Assembly (NCBI GenBank): GCA_030141605.1
Contig: JAQGDQ010000040.1
Span: 650,501-714,500, forward strand
Direction of reading: 5' to 3'
Length of the DNA stretch: 64,000 nucleotides
DNA from: Tubiluchus corallicola
Taxonomy: Eukaryota; Priapulida; Priapulimorpha; Priapulimorphida; Tubiluchidae
In this document: one piece after another, positions 1-12,967 of the stretch
Layout: the number at the start of each line of letters is the position of its first letter
Numbering within the stretch: the stretch's first letter is position 1
The notes under the pieces: generated by a model
What the model was told of the DNA's origin: nothing
What the model saw: the letters and a program-made list of their open reading frames with translations, nothing else
Databases searched by the model: none
Position numbers and translations under genes: made by a program

Positions 1-231
1 CATTTTGCAACTCGCTAGCTTCATGCTCGGATGGTACCCGCCTATAAATTTTTGTATTATCGGCAAATTTGATCAGGTTACTCTGCAGAGATGCCTCAAT
101 ATCATGGATGAAAATTACAAAGAGGATTTTGTTGTAGGTTGATAGCTAAACCATTAGTAAATGATACTAAAAGTCACAAATGCCTACAAATAAAGAAAAT
201 ACAAAGACTAAACATTTATTAAAAGAGGTAG
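1..231 (-). mobile_element. LINE reverse-transcriptase fragment (copy 1)
   Basis: This stretch is identical to 5912-6142 except for one base (G at 106, T at 6017). Read on the minus strand it encodes the palm region of a CR1/L2/Jockey-type reverse transcriptase, including ILFVIFINDIE followed by KFADN, the degenerate form of the catalytic FADD motif. The copy is cut by the left edge of the window, so more of the element may lie outside. The similarity stops abruptly at 231, the same point as in the second copy. Confidence 0.8.
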
Positions 232-3200
232 ACCTGTAGGCTATAATAATCAAAGAAGGTAGGTGAAAGTGAGAAATTTCAATTTTCATTAAAAAAAGCA
301 GTACAGCCTGAAATTATTGCGATCCCACTGAGTTCAGTAATTTAGAGGCACTATTTGCGCAGAGAAATTCGTTTCCTGAGATAGAGAGAGAAGTTATATA
401 ATAATAGGCTTTATTATATTAATATTATTATGATAGCCTAGGCTATATTCAGTTTAATTCTGTTTTATTTGCACAAATACATACAATGTACATTGGCAAA
501 GCAATATACGTTAAATACTACATAAACCGAGAAAAAATCATAAGAGGCTATGTGTAAAGTTAGGTATGTGTGTATAGGCCTAGCTTGTTATAAAGTTGCC
601 TTGTACATAAGTTGTGGTGACCTATGCTGCTGTGATACCAGTGAGTCATTATTATATTTGAGTGATAATAGGGATTAGCATGGGCATTATGTAGTACTTT
701 GTGAGTACTATGTTTTTATATGAACTGTCATTCTAAAACCCACATAAGATGTGGAGTAATTAAAGCTATAAACATCGGCAGCTTCTTTGGAAATTTATTT
801 AAACTGAGCCTTTATCAAATGCAAATTACGCTTTATGATGCGTTTATAGACTTCATTGTATTTCAGAATGCCTTTTCGTTCCCGTCTCGTCAGTGTTTTT
901 GTAATATTGAATAGTCTATTGAAAATGTGTAGCAATTGGGTACAACAAAAACTTTTCAAAACTGATTCTGCCTCTACCAGTGATTCGATTTTGTGTATAA
1001 CATTGTTTTCACCGTGTATTGACAAACTATAGGTGACTCCTTGTGAAGTAAGAAAAATTCTACCAAAAATTCCACTTGGGTCATAATATTACTTTCACAG
1101 TTAATAAGCCAACACAAGTACTAATAAGTGGTCTCAAAGAAGGTACAATTTATCTGTCATTTATATTGCTTAGCCAGGCTGCCTGAGTATTTGCAAGTAT
1201 GTGGCAGTGATAATACAGAAACGTGATCTAGCTGAAGATACAGAAAAATAAGTTATTTAAGACTAAATTTAGTTTGCTGCATTTCATGTGATATGCAACA
1301 GAGCATTTCAACACCAATTTTCAGCTAGGTTTATTACTGGAATCTACCATTGTAATGTTGTTATAATTTACATTTTCATGCTCAAACAGTCCGCCCACAA
1401 CTGGTCAACGTGAACTAATATTTAGATAAAGCTAATCAGTAAAATTATGTATGATTACGTCTTACGTATTTTTGCTATAGACTACAGGCCAATGCAGGAC
1501 TACACATATACTAGGCTAATTTATGCACTTTTTTATTTAAGAAAGTGTTTTTGTGGAATAAGACATAAATCACCCATTTAGCAAAGCAAATTTAAACAGA
1601 CAACGGTGGAACTCCACCCGGAGACTGACATGGTTCATGGAAATTTTTGAGTTGTGCAAAAACTGCAAATTAGAATCAGGTTTTCACATGTTTGTCCATA
1701 TTTACAGTAATTTGCAAGGACAATGAAGTTACTTTTATCCACTTATTTCAATATCACTGATAATAAATGTGCTACATATTTATAATAACTAACGTATATA
1801 ATACAATGACATTAATAATTAAAGAGAAAAAACAAGGCTCTTGGGAAGTTGAGCTTATCTAATTATCTGAGAAAAATATTAGAAAATTTCATTAGTAAAT
1901 TGTGATACAAAATGCCTCGTGTAACTAGTGAAATCAGTTTAAGTTCTCCTCAAAAGATCATTTCACAGTTGGGCCCGTTCATTTCAAACAAGAAATGACA
2001 TCAACCAGTATGCAGTATACTCATTTATCCCGGCAGGTACTTGAGCTAACTTTTGTACCTGCAATTACTATTGAATTCAGTAACATTACTATTACTATTG
2101 TAATCGAAATCAGTTACAAACTATCTAAAACTTTAAGTGAGCGATTATTAATACTATTTTCTTTGCTTTTTGATGAATCACATTTCCCTCTATGTAATGG
2201 AAACCAATTACCAACGATAATTCCTTCTCGGCTAGTTAATCCTAACAAAGTAACAGAATGATTATTTTAAGAAAGTATGCCTAAACTCTATAAGCTAAGT
2301 AACCCGCTAAGTAAGTACTTACAGTATGCTGGCAGCCACGCAGAATTCCATGTTTATCTGTAATTAGATTATCTATACATGTAGTACTTAGGTATTTCGA
2401 AGTATAATTCTGTGGATTAAAGTTATGTAAGAACTTTTAAGTTGTTGCTAATTGATCCAATGACTAATTCTTACCTGAACACAGTTAAACACCCATATAT
2501 TTAGTCAGCTAGAATAGTGAAAACTGAGTAACCTGCACAAGTTTTGTTACTCATACCTTCTGGCTGTCCATCATCTTACGTAATTTTTTTCAAATATGTC
2601 CGTAGCAAGGTTTGTTTTAGCAAGAGATAAGGATGATTTAATTTTTTTTTGCAATTTTAACAAGGCATTTTATGCAGTATGTTGTGTGGCAATTTCAATA
2701 TTTTAAAGTGTACATTAAAATACAATGAATATTGTTCTTTCCTTTAACAATTTTTTTATGGTACTATGTTGTTAACTTTAAATATTTTATTGGCTTGGGT
2801 GTATTGCAGTATAGTGTGGTACGTACTATGTACCATGGCTTTTTTTCAAAAAAAAACAATATACCATAAACCATGGTATAAAATTTGTTGTGGTACTCAG
2901 CCCCAAAATTGATGTGATGTAACTGAAAAATGGAAAGACAAAATTATATGCATCTCGATAAAAATTAAGTCTATTGTTTAAGACTCCAAGTGACTGGGGC
3001 AACTCAGTACATTTTTCAGCATCTTCCTCCTTCAATTAATTAACAGTTAAGTTCATTACTGAGAACATATTATAAACCAATGAGTATGTTGTTTAATTTT
3101 TATTTGTTTGTTAGAGTGGTGCAATGAGATGATTGTAGTCAAATCCACTTGCCAAAGGTAGCATTGATTTCCCGAAATTTTGTTAATGCTAATAAACCTT

Positions 3201-3941
3201 GTCATGAGCAACTACCTCTTTATTCATATATAAACGGTTGCTAATCTATAAGTCTGGTTCATCACGATTCAGTATCTAAAAATAAATAATTGAGTTAAGG
3301 CCAGCCACTTTGATTACATTGGAATTAAATTTTGTTACAATTTTACGCTGTTGAGAGATTGCACTTATTTACCTTTTATACTTGCGACCAATCCTCAGCA
3401 AACCTCAGCAGATTTACTTGCCTTTGCAGATATGGCAGTGATCATGATCTGTCATGTTACAGGGTACCCTTAGGAATAACGTGATATGCATGGTGTCCTC
3501 ACAGTTTGTAATTAGTCCAGTCTGACTGAACTAATTACTATACTGTAGTATTATGTTACTTTTGTAGGTGTGTCATAGCAGAATAGTGATGCTAGTAATA
3601 AAAGGAATAATTCTAAACTTCCTCTAACAACTTGAATAAAAGTATTGGTCTCAAAAATGCAGAAGTTTTTGTTACTATCTTTTAGACTTTTTGCTAGCGT
3701 TATTTTTTATTAATACGGATGTGTAAAATTGTGTAAAACAGACTCAATTCAGTGCAGTCAAAATTGGTTTAAAAGTATCAAAATTTGGCATTGATGACAT
3801 CCTATGATGGAATTTAATACATATGATTAAGCCTATGGAAACTAAGTTTGGTATTATGAATTACAGAAATTAGTTTGAATAGTGTTTTCCACAACTTCGT
3901 GTTGTTTGTTTTAAGCTAGAGAATTTTTATTCTATTTACAG
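232..3941. other. AT-rich non-coding stretch upstream of LYSET
   Basis: No coding exon is recognisable on either strand; the short open frames have no domain features. A 5' non-coding exon of the LYSET gene probably lies here, because the coding exon begins at a good splice acceptor, but I could not locate its donor or a promoter. Confidence 0.5.
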
Positions 3942-4414
3942 ATACAGCTGCAAATTCATTCCTGATGTCACTCTCGGATTTAAATAGCACAGGAACGATG
4001 CACTTCAGACAGCGAGTAGCATGGCTATTTCTATTTTTATATCTGGGTCTGACATGCCTTCTAGTGTACTATATTTTTGAAATAAGTGACTCATACAATC
4101 AGCTTGCACGCGATCATGTATCTAAATTCCACAGAACGGATGATTCGTATGGGCCCATTTCTTCTATGTGGCGGCATTTTGCAGACGTTCCATTCCCTTT
4201 CTGGTTTTTAATATTTTTAGTGGTGTACCTACAAGTGTTTTGTGTGATATTTGCGTACACGAAACCAGACCCTAAGCACGTGTTTGTGTGGATGATTCCA
4301 GAACTTATTTATCATCGTTACTCGAGATACAAGCAGCAGCAAAAGCAAGGAGAGCAAGAGGTCATGTTGACTAAAGGTAGAGACAATGGCCACATTGTAC
4401 AATTAGGAACTTGA
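3942..4414 (+). CDS. LYSET: LYSET/TMEM251-like lysosomal enzyme trafficking factor
   Basis: The family protein is a small Golgi membrane protein that anchors and stabilises GlcNAc-1-phosphotransferase and so supports mannose-6-phosphate tagging of lysosomal enzymes. The coding part sits in one exon that begins after a splice acceptor (AG at 3940-3941). The frame is open from ATG 3965 to TGA at 4412. A second in-frame ATG at 3998 starts MHFRQRVAWL, which lines up with the start of the vertebrate protein (MNFRQRMGWI), so translation may start at either. Two hydrophobic segments are visible (about residues 18-40 and 79-97). The first is followed by YYIFEISDSYNQLARDH, close to the family motif YYVFEISETYNRLALEH. 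A YLQ stretch and TKPDPK after the second segment also fit. Length is 149 residues, or 138 from the second ATG, against about 131 in human as remembered. Confidence 0.88.
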
Positions 4415-5117
4415 TCCAGTTGAAAAAGAGCCAATTTTGTCGACAGGACAATTTTTACATGAGCTTTGTCTGTTGTACATTTAGGGACTTACTCCATTGA
4501 AAAAAAGTTTGTTATCATCGACATGGTGACTTTTACAACACGATTTTTATAAATTTATGCAATTTTATTCCTCTGTATTAAGTCATTAATTAATTAGTAC
4601 TTAATGCTTTATAATCATGTAACATCTTGCCTTCTTGATCATAATTATGCATTGTGCTATATCTGCATGTGATTGTGCTGATGCACATTTAACTTGGTCC
4701 AGGTGGGAGTATATTTGAATGCTTTTTGTTTTTTCCTGACCATGACTATTAATTTCACTTTGATATTTCCTTTTCAAAATAGTGTTTTCAGTTTGTGTGA
4801 GGCCAAAAGCCACTACTAAATTTTTTGCTGAATTTAAATAAGGAGTTGGACAGTAAGCTAGCTAAACGCTTGTAATAATTTTGGTTGTTTTTTACTAATA
4901 TTCACTGTTTTAATAACGTTATATAATTATTAAAATTTTTTTCTTGATTTGCAAGAATATTTTCTATAAATGCTAAGCTTTGAAACTGAATCTGTAACTG
5001 AATAGAAATAATATGGTGATTGTGATTTAGTCTGCTGTTTTGTCTTCGTGCACAGTAAATTTCAGTGTTCCACTAACTTAGAAACTGTCACATTGTATTT
5101 TGCCATACAGCATTAAA
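4415..5117 (+). other. LYSET 3' flank / probable 3' UTR
   Basis: AT-rich sequence without coding potential lies between the LYSET stop and the LINE on the opposite strand. It probably contains the LYSET 3' UTR, but I see no canonical AATAAA close to the stop. Confidence 0.4.
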
Positions 5118-6142
5118 TTATCTTATACCATACCACCAATTAAAATACAAGAGTAGTAGAGGTAAATCGAGCAAGCTCATTGTAACCCCATATTTCATAT
5201 CTAAATATCTGCCCAGCTTATTCTTGAACTTGTTCACTGAAGAAGCTTTAGCTATTTCAGATTGGAGTACAGTACACTCTCTAACCACTATTTCCATGAA
5301 AAAGTATTTTCTACAATCCAATTTAGCTCTATGTTTACAAATTTTAAGAGTGCCCTCTGGTTCTGCCATCATTCGCCAGTATACACATTTTTCTCTTTCA
5401 ATGCCACCTAACCCGTGCACAATTTCATGCGTTTGTATCAAATTTCCTCTATATCTGCTCTACTCCTTTAAGGTTGTGAGTATTTTCTAAGCCTCTCTTG
5501 ATATGACATTTCCTCCATACCTTCAATCACGTTGGTCACCCTATGCTGCACGCCCTCTAGAAGCTTAATGTATTTTCTATAGGATTCCATGCTTGTACAC
5601 AATACTCTTTGGGTCTTACTAAGCTTTTATACAATTTCATAATTGTCGTAATGTCTCTAGATACAAACTGCCTCTTTATGATTCCCAATGTTTGATTTGC
5701 ACTTTTTGCCACCTTAGAACGCTGCTTGCAGATTTCAAGTCATTAGTTACTGTCACACCCAAATCATTTTCTTGTCTAACAGATGCCAACTCTACTCCAT
5801 TCATGTAACACATCTTACGAGGGTTATTATATCGAAAGTGCATGACCTTGCATTTATGAACATTAAAAATCATCTGCCAATCTGTGCTCCACCAGCATAA
5901 CTGGACTAAATCATTTTGCAACTCGCTAGCTTCATGCTCGGATGGTACCCGCCTATAAATTTTTGTATTATCGGCAAATTTGATCAGGTTACTCTGCAGA
6001 GATGCCTCAATATCATTGATGAAAATTACAAAGAGGATTTTGTTGTAGGTTGATAGCTAAACCATTAGTAAATGATACTAAAAGTCACAAATGCCTACAA
6101 ATAAAGAAAATACAAAGACTAAACATTTATTAAAAGAGGTAG
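5118..6142 (-). mobile_element. 5'-truncated CR1/L2-like LINE (copy 2), decayed reverse transcriptase
   Basis: Read on the minus strand from 6142 down, the fragment encodes the second half of a non-LTR retrotransposon reverse transcriptase. In order it shows FVIFINDIE, KFADNTKIY, a segment with DWQMIFNVHKCKVMHF and NDLGVTVTNDLK (residues 1-70 of the 5676-5921 frame), and a C-terminal block with ASSVNKFKNKL (5118-5441 frame). The pieces are in different frames, so the copy is a pseudogene. The catalytic FADD appears as FADN. The endonuclease and the first RT half are missing. The 5' boundary at 6142 is shared exactly with the copy at 1-231. Confidence 0.85.
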
Positions 6143-9100
6143 TACCGTTGAATATTCTATTCTAAATAATAATCTGTGCACCATAATACAATACTTTTTA
6201 ATAAACAAAAAAATTTTCAGTGATATTATTTTACTTTAATACAGTAATGCAATTACTATGCGCATTAATTAGGCAGCATTTTGTCTAACCCAATATCTTT
6301 CATGCAAAATTTGTTTAATTTGCTCACAGATGGCACCAGTGTGTTATAGGCAAACTTGTCGAAGATTTAGATTTGTGAAGCTAATTAAAATTTACAGGCT
6401 CACACTAATTTTACAAATTCTAATACAAACAGGTTTTACAACTAATGTGTGTTCAATGATTTACGTTATACATGTAACACTATAATTAATAAACAATTAG
6501 ATTATGAAGAGTGTCACATAATTCTGTAATCGATAGATATTCTATCTTACAAACAAAAGGTGAAGCTTTATACTATTTCGGCGGTATGCATAAAAAATTT
6601 ACAAAAAATGCATACGTAAGTACAGATGCACTCAAACTTATGTAAACATACACTTCCTTTGTAGAAGAAACTTCTAATTTAAAAAAATGTGTAATATTAA
6701 TTAAAATTTAATACAAATTAAAAATTTACTCTTGCTTATGATTTCTTACAACAAAATCTACGAAATACAAACTCTGAAATGGCACACGTATACTGAGTAT
6801 ACACCCTTGCTTTTACAAATTAATTACCAGTGCACAAAAGATAACTACACAAACACATTAAAGCAATGAAATACAGTAACTGTATATGCTGCAAATATGA
6901 TACTCCTTGTATTTCTAAATGCTGCAGTACCACCACAGCACTTACTGACAAATGTGCATGAAAGTAACTACGCATTTTATGCGCTATGTAATACAACACA
7001 CAATTTCTAATAAAATAATGAAATTAATCAGTGACAGTAAAAATTGCATACATTCAGTAATAAACGTGATGCCAACTGCTACATTTATTTCATTTTTACT
7101 AGTCTAACTTATAAATTACTTTGCAATAAAAGTTAATTAGAAATTGGCTTTAAGAAGCAGTATGTAATATTATGTTATGCTAAGATGTTACTGAATCTAA
7201 CAAAACAGAACTATATGAGAAATTGATTATTATACGAAAAATATTTTTTGTTACTTGAAGTCATGAGTGAAACAATGTGCTTATTTCACTCTACAAGCTC
7301 AACTGAGGTGATATTATCTACCTAAACATTCAACATGATAGTTATACTGAAGAACCTACTAATGTCAATGCAAATTACACAGCTACTAGAATTTACATAC
7401 CCTGAGATAAAAATCAAATCAGTCTGTCAATTCAAAATGTATATTTAACAATCATTACGTACATTTTCCCCAAACAATTTTAAGATGAGTTCATGTTAAA
7501 TACAACACACATTTGTTAAGGTTTACCATTTTTGCAGAAATGGCATAAAATGAAGTTCACTGAAAATTTTCTAAAAATTTAATGCATTATTCAATTGCAA
7601 ATACTATTTTGAAATTTTGTCAAATTTCAGCAGATTTTACTGACAAGTGAATGCCATTCTCAAAAATTCAGAGGATGCAGAATGTTTAATACAACATTTT
7701 GCATAGGCTCAATTAAACTTGAACCTACCATAGGACTAAATATTTGCTTGTGACTCATACTCATAAATCTACATTCTCCTATTGCATGCAAAGTCAGGTA
7801 CATTTAATATCAAATAAGGCTATCTTGTTGACAAAGCCAAAAAATAAAATAAAAGTCAGTAAACTTGTAAATCAGTAAATGTGTGATTGTTTATACTTTT
7901 CCTTTCCTTTCACTTATTTTTTTTCTTTAAATTCAAATATTACTTTACCATGAAAATGTAGAGCAACCATTCACACTAAAATAAGTTAATATGCATTTAT
8001 TTATAAGTTACTACAAGTTAACTTTGTTTTCATTAAATAACTGCAAATCATCATGTCTTCAGCAATTCAATTCATTCAATGCAATTTTTAGTTAAATATA
8101 TACTTTGAACAGACATTTAAAAATACAAAGCAGCAAGATATACAAAGCACATCCAGAAAGTTGCAAATTTGCATTTACATTTTGATAACAAGCCTGGATA
8201 AAGTTCATGTATTTGCAATAATGTGATACAGAACACATTTATATGCAAAAGGCACGGTCTGCTAGATAACATTTAATTAGGCACCTTTCAGTTTTTGACA
8301 ATAGGAAAAGATACTATAATACATTACTCGTATTTGTATCCCTGAGTTATGTATTTAAAAAAAACAAAACTTACAAATGTAAAATTTTTAGACGTAATGC
8401 CAATTTAATTATACAAAATAATTCAATGTTCTCACTAAAGTATTTTTTGCATTCCTTGCTGCTTTGTCTAACCATTTTTAACTTTATACCCGTAATACTC
8501 CATTGGATATGCAGGTTTAACTATATTTATAACTATTATAACAACCAAGTAACTATACAGTGTTTCACATAAAAGTACACAATTATGTACATTTAAGTAC
8601 TAACAGAGAGTCACATAAGAGGCTCTTAGTATGTTTTTTCTATTCGTTAAGCAGATAAACGTATGAAAATATTACAAATTTTATCATGACTGCAACAAAA
8701 TATCATGTTAAAGATAAACAGATTTTCAAGAGGTATTTGTAAAATGAGGTAGAAAAGCAAATTTATAATACACTATCAAAGTTCCTGTGAATATTGGATA
8801 AATAATCGTATAAATCAATTAAGTTATAATCAGTCTGTCAATTTGATTAATGCCTGAAGTAAATTTACAGCAATAACAATTTTTCGAAATTTTCAACTAG
8901 CATTTTTTACATTGACAGATTTGGATGTAGAAAAGGAATTATATCATCAGTATTGCACAAATAACTGTTACTCTATGAATTTTAGAACAGGTCTTTGTTA
9001 AGTGTTTCTGTACTATTATTACATTCTTTTATTTCGTACCAAATAATTAACTGTAGTTTTTAAAATGGTATAAGACGGGAGGAATTTGACTACTGTACAA

Positions 9101-9480
9101 TTAGTGATGCATTTGGAACTGAGGTAATAGCCAATTACACCAAGAATTTAATAACGTTACTACACCATAAATTATGTCGCAACAATTCAATGACATTAAA
9201 TTATTATCAAATCAGGTAGTAATGGTAACATTGCAAAAATGTCTGCAGCTATCTATGGCAAAATACTTCTTTAAAATCTGCCGATTTACTAGCAAATAGC
9301 ACGTCCACAATTTCAATACACAGTAAACTCGAATCGACTGTACATAAAAAGAATTTAGAAACAATTCTGAATATCAGTACCTACATAAATACTAGATACG
9401 TACTACAAAACTTCCAATAAAAGTACCTGAGAGAGGAACCTGCGAGCATGACAACTTGAGCAAAGAGCAGAAACCTGCAT
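6143..9480 (-). promoter_or_regulatory. Probable long LIN28 3' UTR with let-7 and lin-4/miR-125 seed matches
   Basis: This 3.3-kb AT-rich stretch has no substantial open frame and lies directly downstream of the LIN28 stop on the minus strand. On that strand it contains an 8-mer let-7-type site CTACCTCA at 8746-8753 (plus-strand TGAGGTAG begins at 8745), a 7-mer TACCTCA at 9120-9126, and a 6-mer TACCTC at 8730-8735. It also holds an 8-mer lin-4/miR-125-type site CTCAGGGA at 8339-8346 and a 7-mer CTCAGGG at 7400-7406. Minus-strand AATAAA signals occur at 9028-9033, 7996-8001 and 7084-7089; use of the last would include every site. lin-28 mRNAs are classic let-7 and lin-4/miR-125 targets. The transcript end is inferred. 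Confidence 0.6.
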
Positions 9481-12112
9481 TCACGACACCTCCTGTTCTG
9501 GCGAATCGGGAGCAGCATCGTCTTTGCTGTCTGATAGTTTGGAAGGCTTTGCGTCCTTCTCTGGACAGTCGGCTATAAGGTGATCAGTGGACTTGCAAAA
9601 ATGGCATCGTTTCGGCTGTGGCGCTAAGGTGCATTTGGCAGCAATGTGATTGGCAAACTCACCACAGTTATAGCACCTAGCAAAAAAAATACAATATGAA
9701 ACATATGAACATATCAAAAACAAATAGTTCAGAAAGAAAAAGCAACTGTTAGAATATTGGGTGTAAGTTACTGGAGAAAATTTGTGGATTAACAAACAGC
9801 ACTTATTACTGCACCATTAGCAGTTGATCATTTCTAGCTTTCTACTCTGTGGAGAGTAGTAGAAACAGCCACAAAGGCTGCCTCGTTACTAATGAATCAT
9901 ATTTTTGTTTTACTTTTTTTATGAAATTATTTTGGCAAAATTTAATCTAGAATCACTGGGTGGACCTGCTTAAAGTGTTTGGTTGTGGAGAGGCAGTGAA
10001 TTGGCAGCGATATCTCAATCATGACCAAATATGAATATAATTCTCCCTCAGTGATGTAAATAGCCAGAATTAATATGTTGAACGGAACTACCTGTAATTA
10101 GGGAAAGTATTGAACAAATATTCACTAACCAACCTTTCTTTCTGCCATCAGTAATTTCCGCTTCGTCAAAAAAGCCAGGACCGAGTAAAGTGGAAAATTA
10201 ACCAAAAAACTCGCTGGCCATAAAGCCATGAATTTTAAAAAATTAGTGAGCTTATGACGTGACATGACGTCACTTTGACGTGACATGTGGGCCACACATA
10301 GAAGCTTAAACAACACAGTCATCACAATGGAATCGTGTATATAGCCACAAAAATTAAGCTGTGAAAATTCTCAATATGAGTTTTAATGATCTCTACCTTA
10401 GACATAAAGAAGACAAAGACACCATAAAGCATTAAATCTGTTAAACATTTCACAAAAAAGCTATTCATTATAATCATTACAAGCACATTACCATAACAAA
10501 ACATGCATAAACATTAACTGTTATCAGTTTTATCTAAAGACAACACTTTCGGTACAGGACTATGGCTTTTCAACACATGCTGCAGTACCTTTGTTTTTTC
10601 ATGTAAGTCTACATATAAATTACTTTACCTATAAAGTTTGAATTAATCTTTGCAATGTTCCATACATAGTGAGAAATTACATGATTTTACCAACGTCCCC
10701 TGAAGCAAATAAGTGACAGGCTGCCATCAAAGCCTTAGATTGAGGCTTCAAAATCTTTTCAAAACATTTTTTTCGTACAGTTATTAAATATTTTTGTGCA
10801 AGTCAGTATTGGGGCAAGACACAGTAGGCCTAGCTTACTTCAATTGTCACAGCTCACATAGTCTTGGTTAGTTAACTTGTGTACACTGCAGGAATGTTGT
10901 ATTGCCCAAAGCTACAAAAATTAGTTGCCTTTCTTCTTTGATGTGGCAACCTCAATGTATAATTTGCTTACAAAATTCTATACGTAGCTGTTACGACACA
11001 TTCAGAGCAAATCAGATTTTTGAGAGTGTAATAATAATAATAATACTTTTTTTTGTTCCTGATTATTGGTTTACAATTTTTTGAAATTTTATATTTTTAC
11101 TATTAATGGCTATTCACTATCAGCTTTTTTATGCACACTAATAATGGTTACCAATGCCGCATAAACATAGCATAATCATTTATGTGCATGTTACCCATTA
11201 CCTAAATTACTACTAAAGAAATTAATGGCTGACCTTATTTTTTTGGGTCGTCTCCTAGATACGGGTCGTCGCTGACTTCCTTTACATGGTGTGCCACTAG
11301 GCCCAGTGACAAGCGTGGCTTCTAATCCTTTATCTGACACTCTGCATACAAATTCAATGGCTTCACCTTCGGCTAAACTTCTAAATCCAGTCATCTCTAT
11401 ATGAGACTAAAACAAATGCACACTTTTGTTAATAAAACAGCACTACTGAAGCACAAAGGAGAAGAATTAATATTTTAAAGTTAATGACTAGTAGGTAACA
11501 TAACACATTAATGTAGCAGAAACAAATATATCAAATACTCATGTATAGTGTCATATCATGATGAAGCAATGCAACAACTATTACTGCAGGCTTAAAATGC
11601 ATAAACATGTAATATAACAAGTACTATTCTTTAGTTACAACTTTAGTAGTTAGAAACAGGTCCTGGACTCACACAGCTTCCTTCACGCCATTTTCACATT
11701 GTTATTCACAATGCCATAAAAAATGTTTGACAATACTCATTATCAAAGTGATACTCTGAGCCCAGTAAGGCACCTAAGGAAAGGACACAAATTCACAGAT
11801 GTGATCCCAGTTACTAGTGGCAGCGTCTCGCTTGTGCAAAGACTCCAAGTTCAGACCAACCAGAGTTGGACCTATTAACGATCTACTCAAAGTCGATGAG
11901 CTGTGCCCAACTAAAACGACGCCAAATTAAGTGACTGGAAATATGGCTTTTAATAGGACTAACCTGATGTACAAATACATCTTGACCGCCGTCATCCGGT
12001 GTAATAAATCCAAAGCCTTTCTGTACATGAAACCATTTACAGGTGCCTGTTCTTTTTATTCCTGTTACGCCAGGAACTTCTTCCCCGGGTTTATATGCTG
12101 ATGCCTCGTCAC
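9481..12112 (-). CDS. LIN28: LIN28 RNA-binding protein, exons 2-4
   Basis: LIN28 binds pre-let-7 and blocks its maturation. Three exons join in phase: 11964-12112, 11234-11406 and 9481-9676. The first encodes the start of a cold-shock domain with [15 protein letters not shown] and DVFVHQ. The second completes it ([21 protein letters not shown]) and ends in a basic linker RRPKKIR. The last carries two retroviral-type zinc knuckles, [15 protein letters not shown] and [14 protein letters not shown], joined by PQPKR, then a short acidic tail. The cold-shock plus CCHC pair combination is diagnostic of LIN28. The first knuckle has CX2CX5HX4C spacing, as I recall for fly and worm LIN-28. Splice sites are GT-AG, and the exon junctions match those I recall for vertebrate genes. 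About 171 residues are covered without exon 1. Confidence 0.95.
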
Positions 12113-12316
12113 CTGCAATAATTATGATAACAATTAATATATGTTTGAACATTAATTTTTTGGTACTTTCTGCAACTCATCAATTGACTAATAATAACTT
12201 TTTATTTCGTATCAAAGATACAGTACATCGTAAAAAGGATACAATAGAATACAATAAATTACAATACAATCAAATTCACATCTAAAATAAATTACAATAT
12301 ATACGAGTGTGTCATT

Positions 12317-12967
12317 TCAAAGAAGGTGTCTAGTGTTTAGGTCCATATAAAATTCATTTTCTACTAAATGTTTTACATTAACAGAAGACAAGTTCAGCGG
12401 TGTCTTATATTCTGCATGGACGGATTGACCTGGCTTATTAATTTCATAAAGGACTCTAACAATATAGCCATGTAATATTGTTATATATATATATATATAT
12501 ATATAATAATAGAATGTAAGTTCTCTTAAATCGATTAAATAGTTCAGTGGCATCGAATTACAGAAGTACTGAAGCAACCTAACGCTCTCATTTCTTTTAT
12601 AATTAAATATTCTCCTGTAAACAGTGTTCCATGCAACTTTGACAGTTTCTAAATCTCCACTTTTCACTGACTACACTTCTGACGCATAAGTTATAGTTGG
12701 TAGACAGTAAGTGTTCATTAAGAAAGATGTTAACATTTCCGACTTTCTTTTACCTAGTGAACATAAAATATTGTTCATTTTACAGTACATATTTCTTTTG
12801 AGCCTGGTTAAAACGCATGAGAATTCTTTTCCTGATACAATATCATATCGTAAATTTTTAACATTATCTGTCCATTCTAAATTGCATCCACCTAAATTTA
12901 TATTTACTGTGGTAGCTGTGTTTTTACTAAAACACAATAGTACCAGATACTTTAATCATAACATTCC
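12317..12967 (-). mobile_element. LINE reverse-transcriptase C-terminal remnant in LIN28 intron 1
   Basis: Two minus-strand frames (12671-12937 and 12317-12667) carry the C-terminal part of a non-LTR reverse transcriptase. Visible hallmarks are VNINLGGCNLEWTDNVKNL, LTRLKRNMYCKMNNIL and the YCLPTITYASEV block, then VAWNTVYRRIFNYKRNESV. The frame is broken near 12670, and a (TA)n tract at about 12482-12504 interrupts the second piece. It is a dead fragment lying in the same orientation as LIN28. Confidence 0.75.

Noticed and set aside
11883-11963. Extension of the LIN28 cold-shock frame past VFVHQ
   Set aside because: A GTTAGT donor ends the exon there; the extension is intron sequence and the true continuation ([11 protein letters not shown]) is at 11406.
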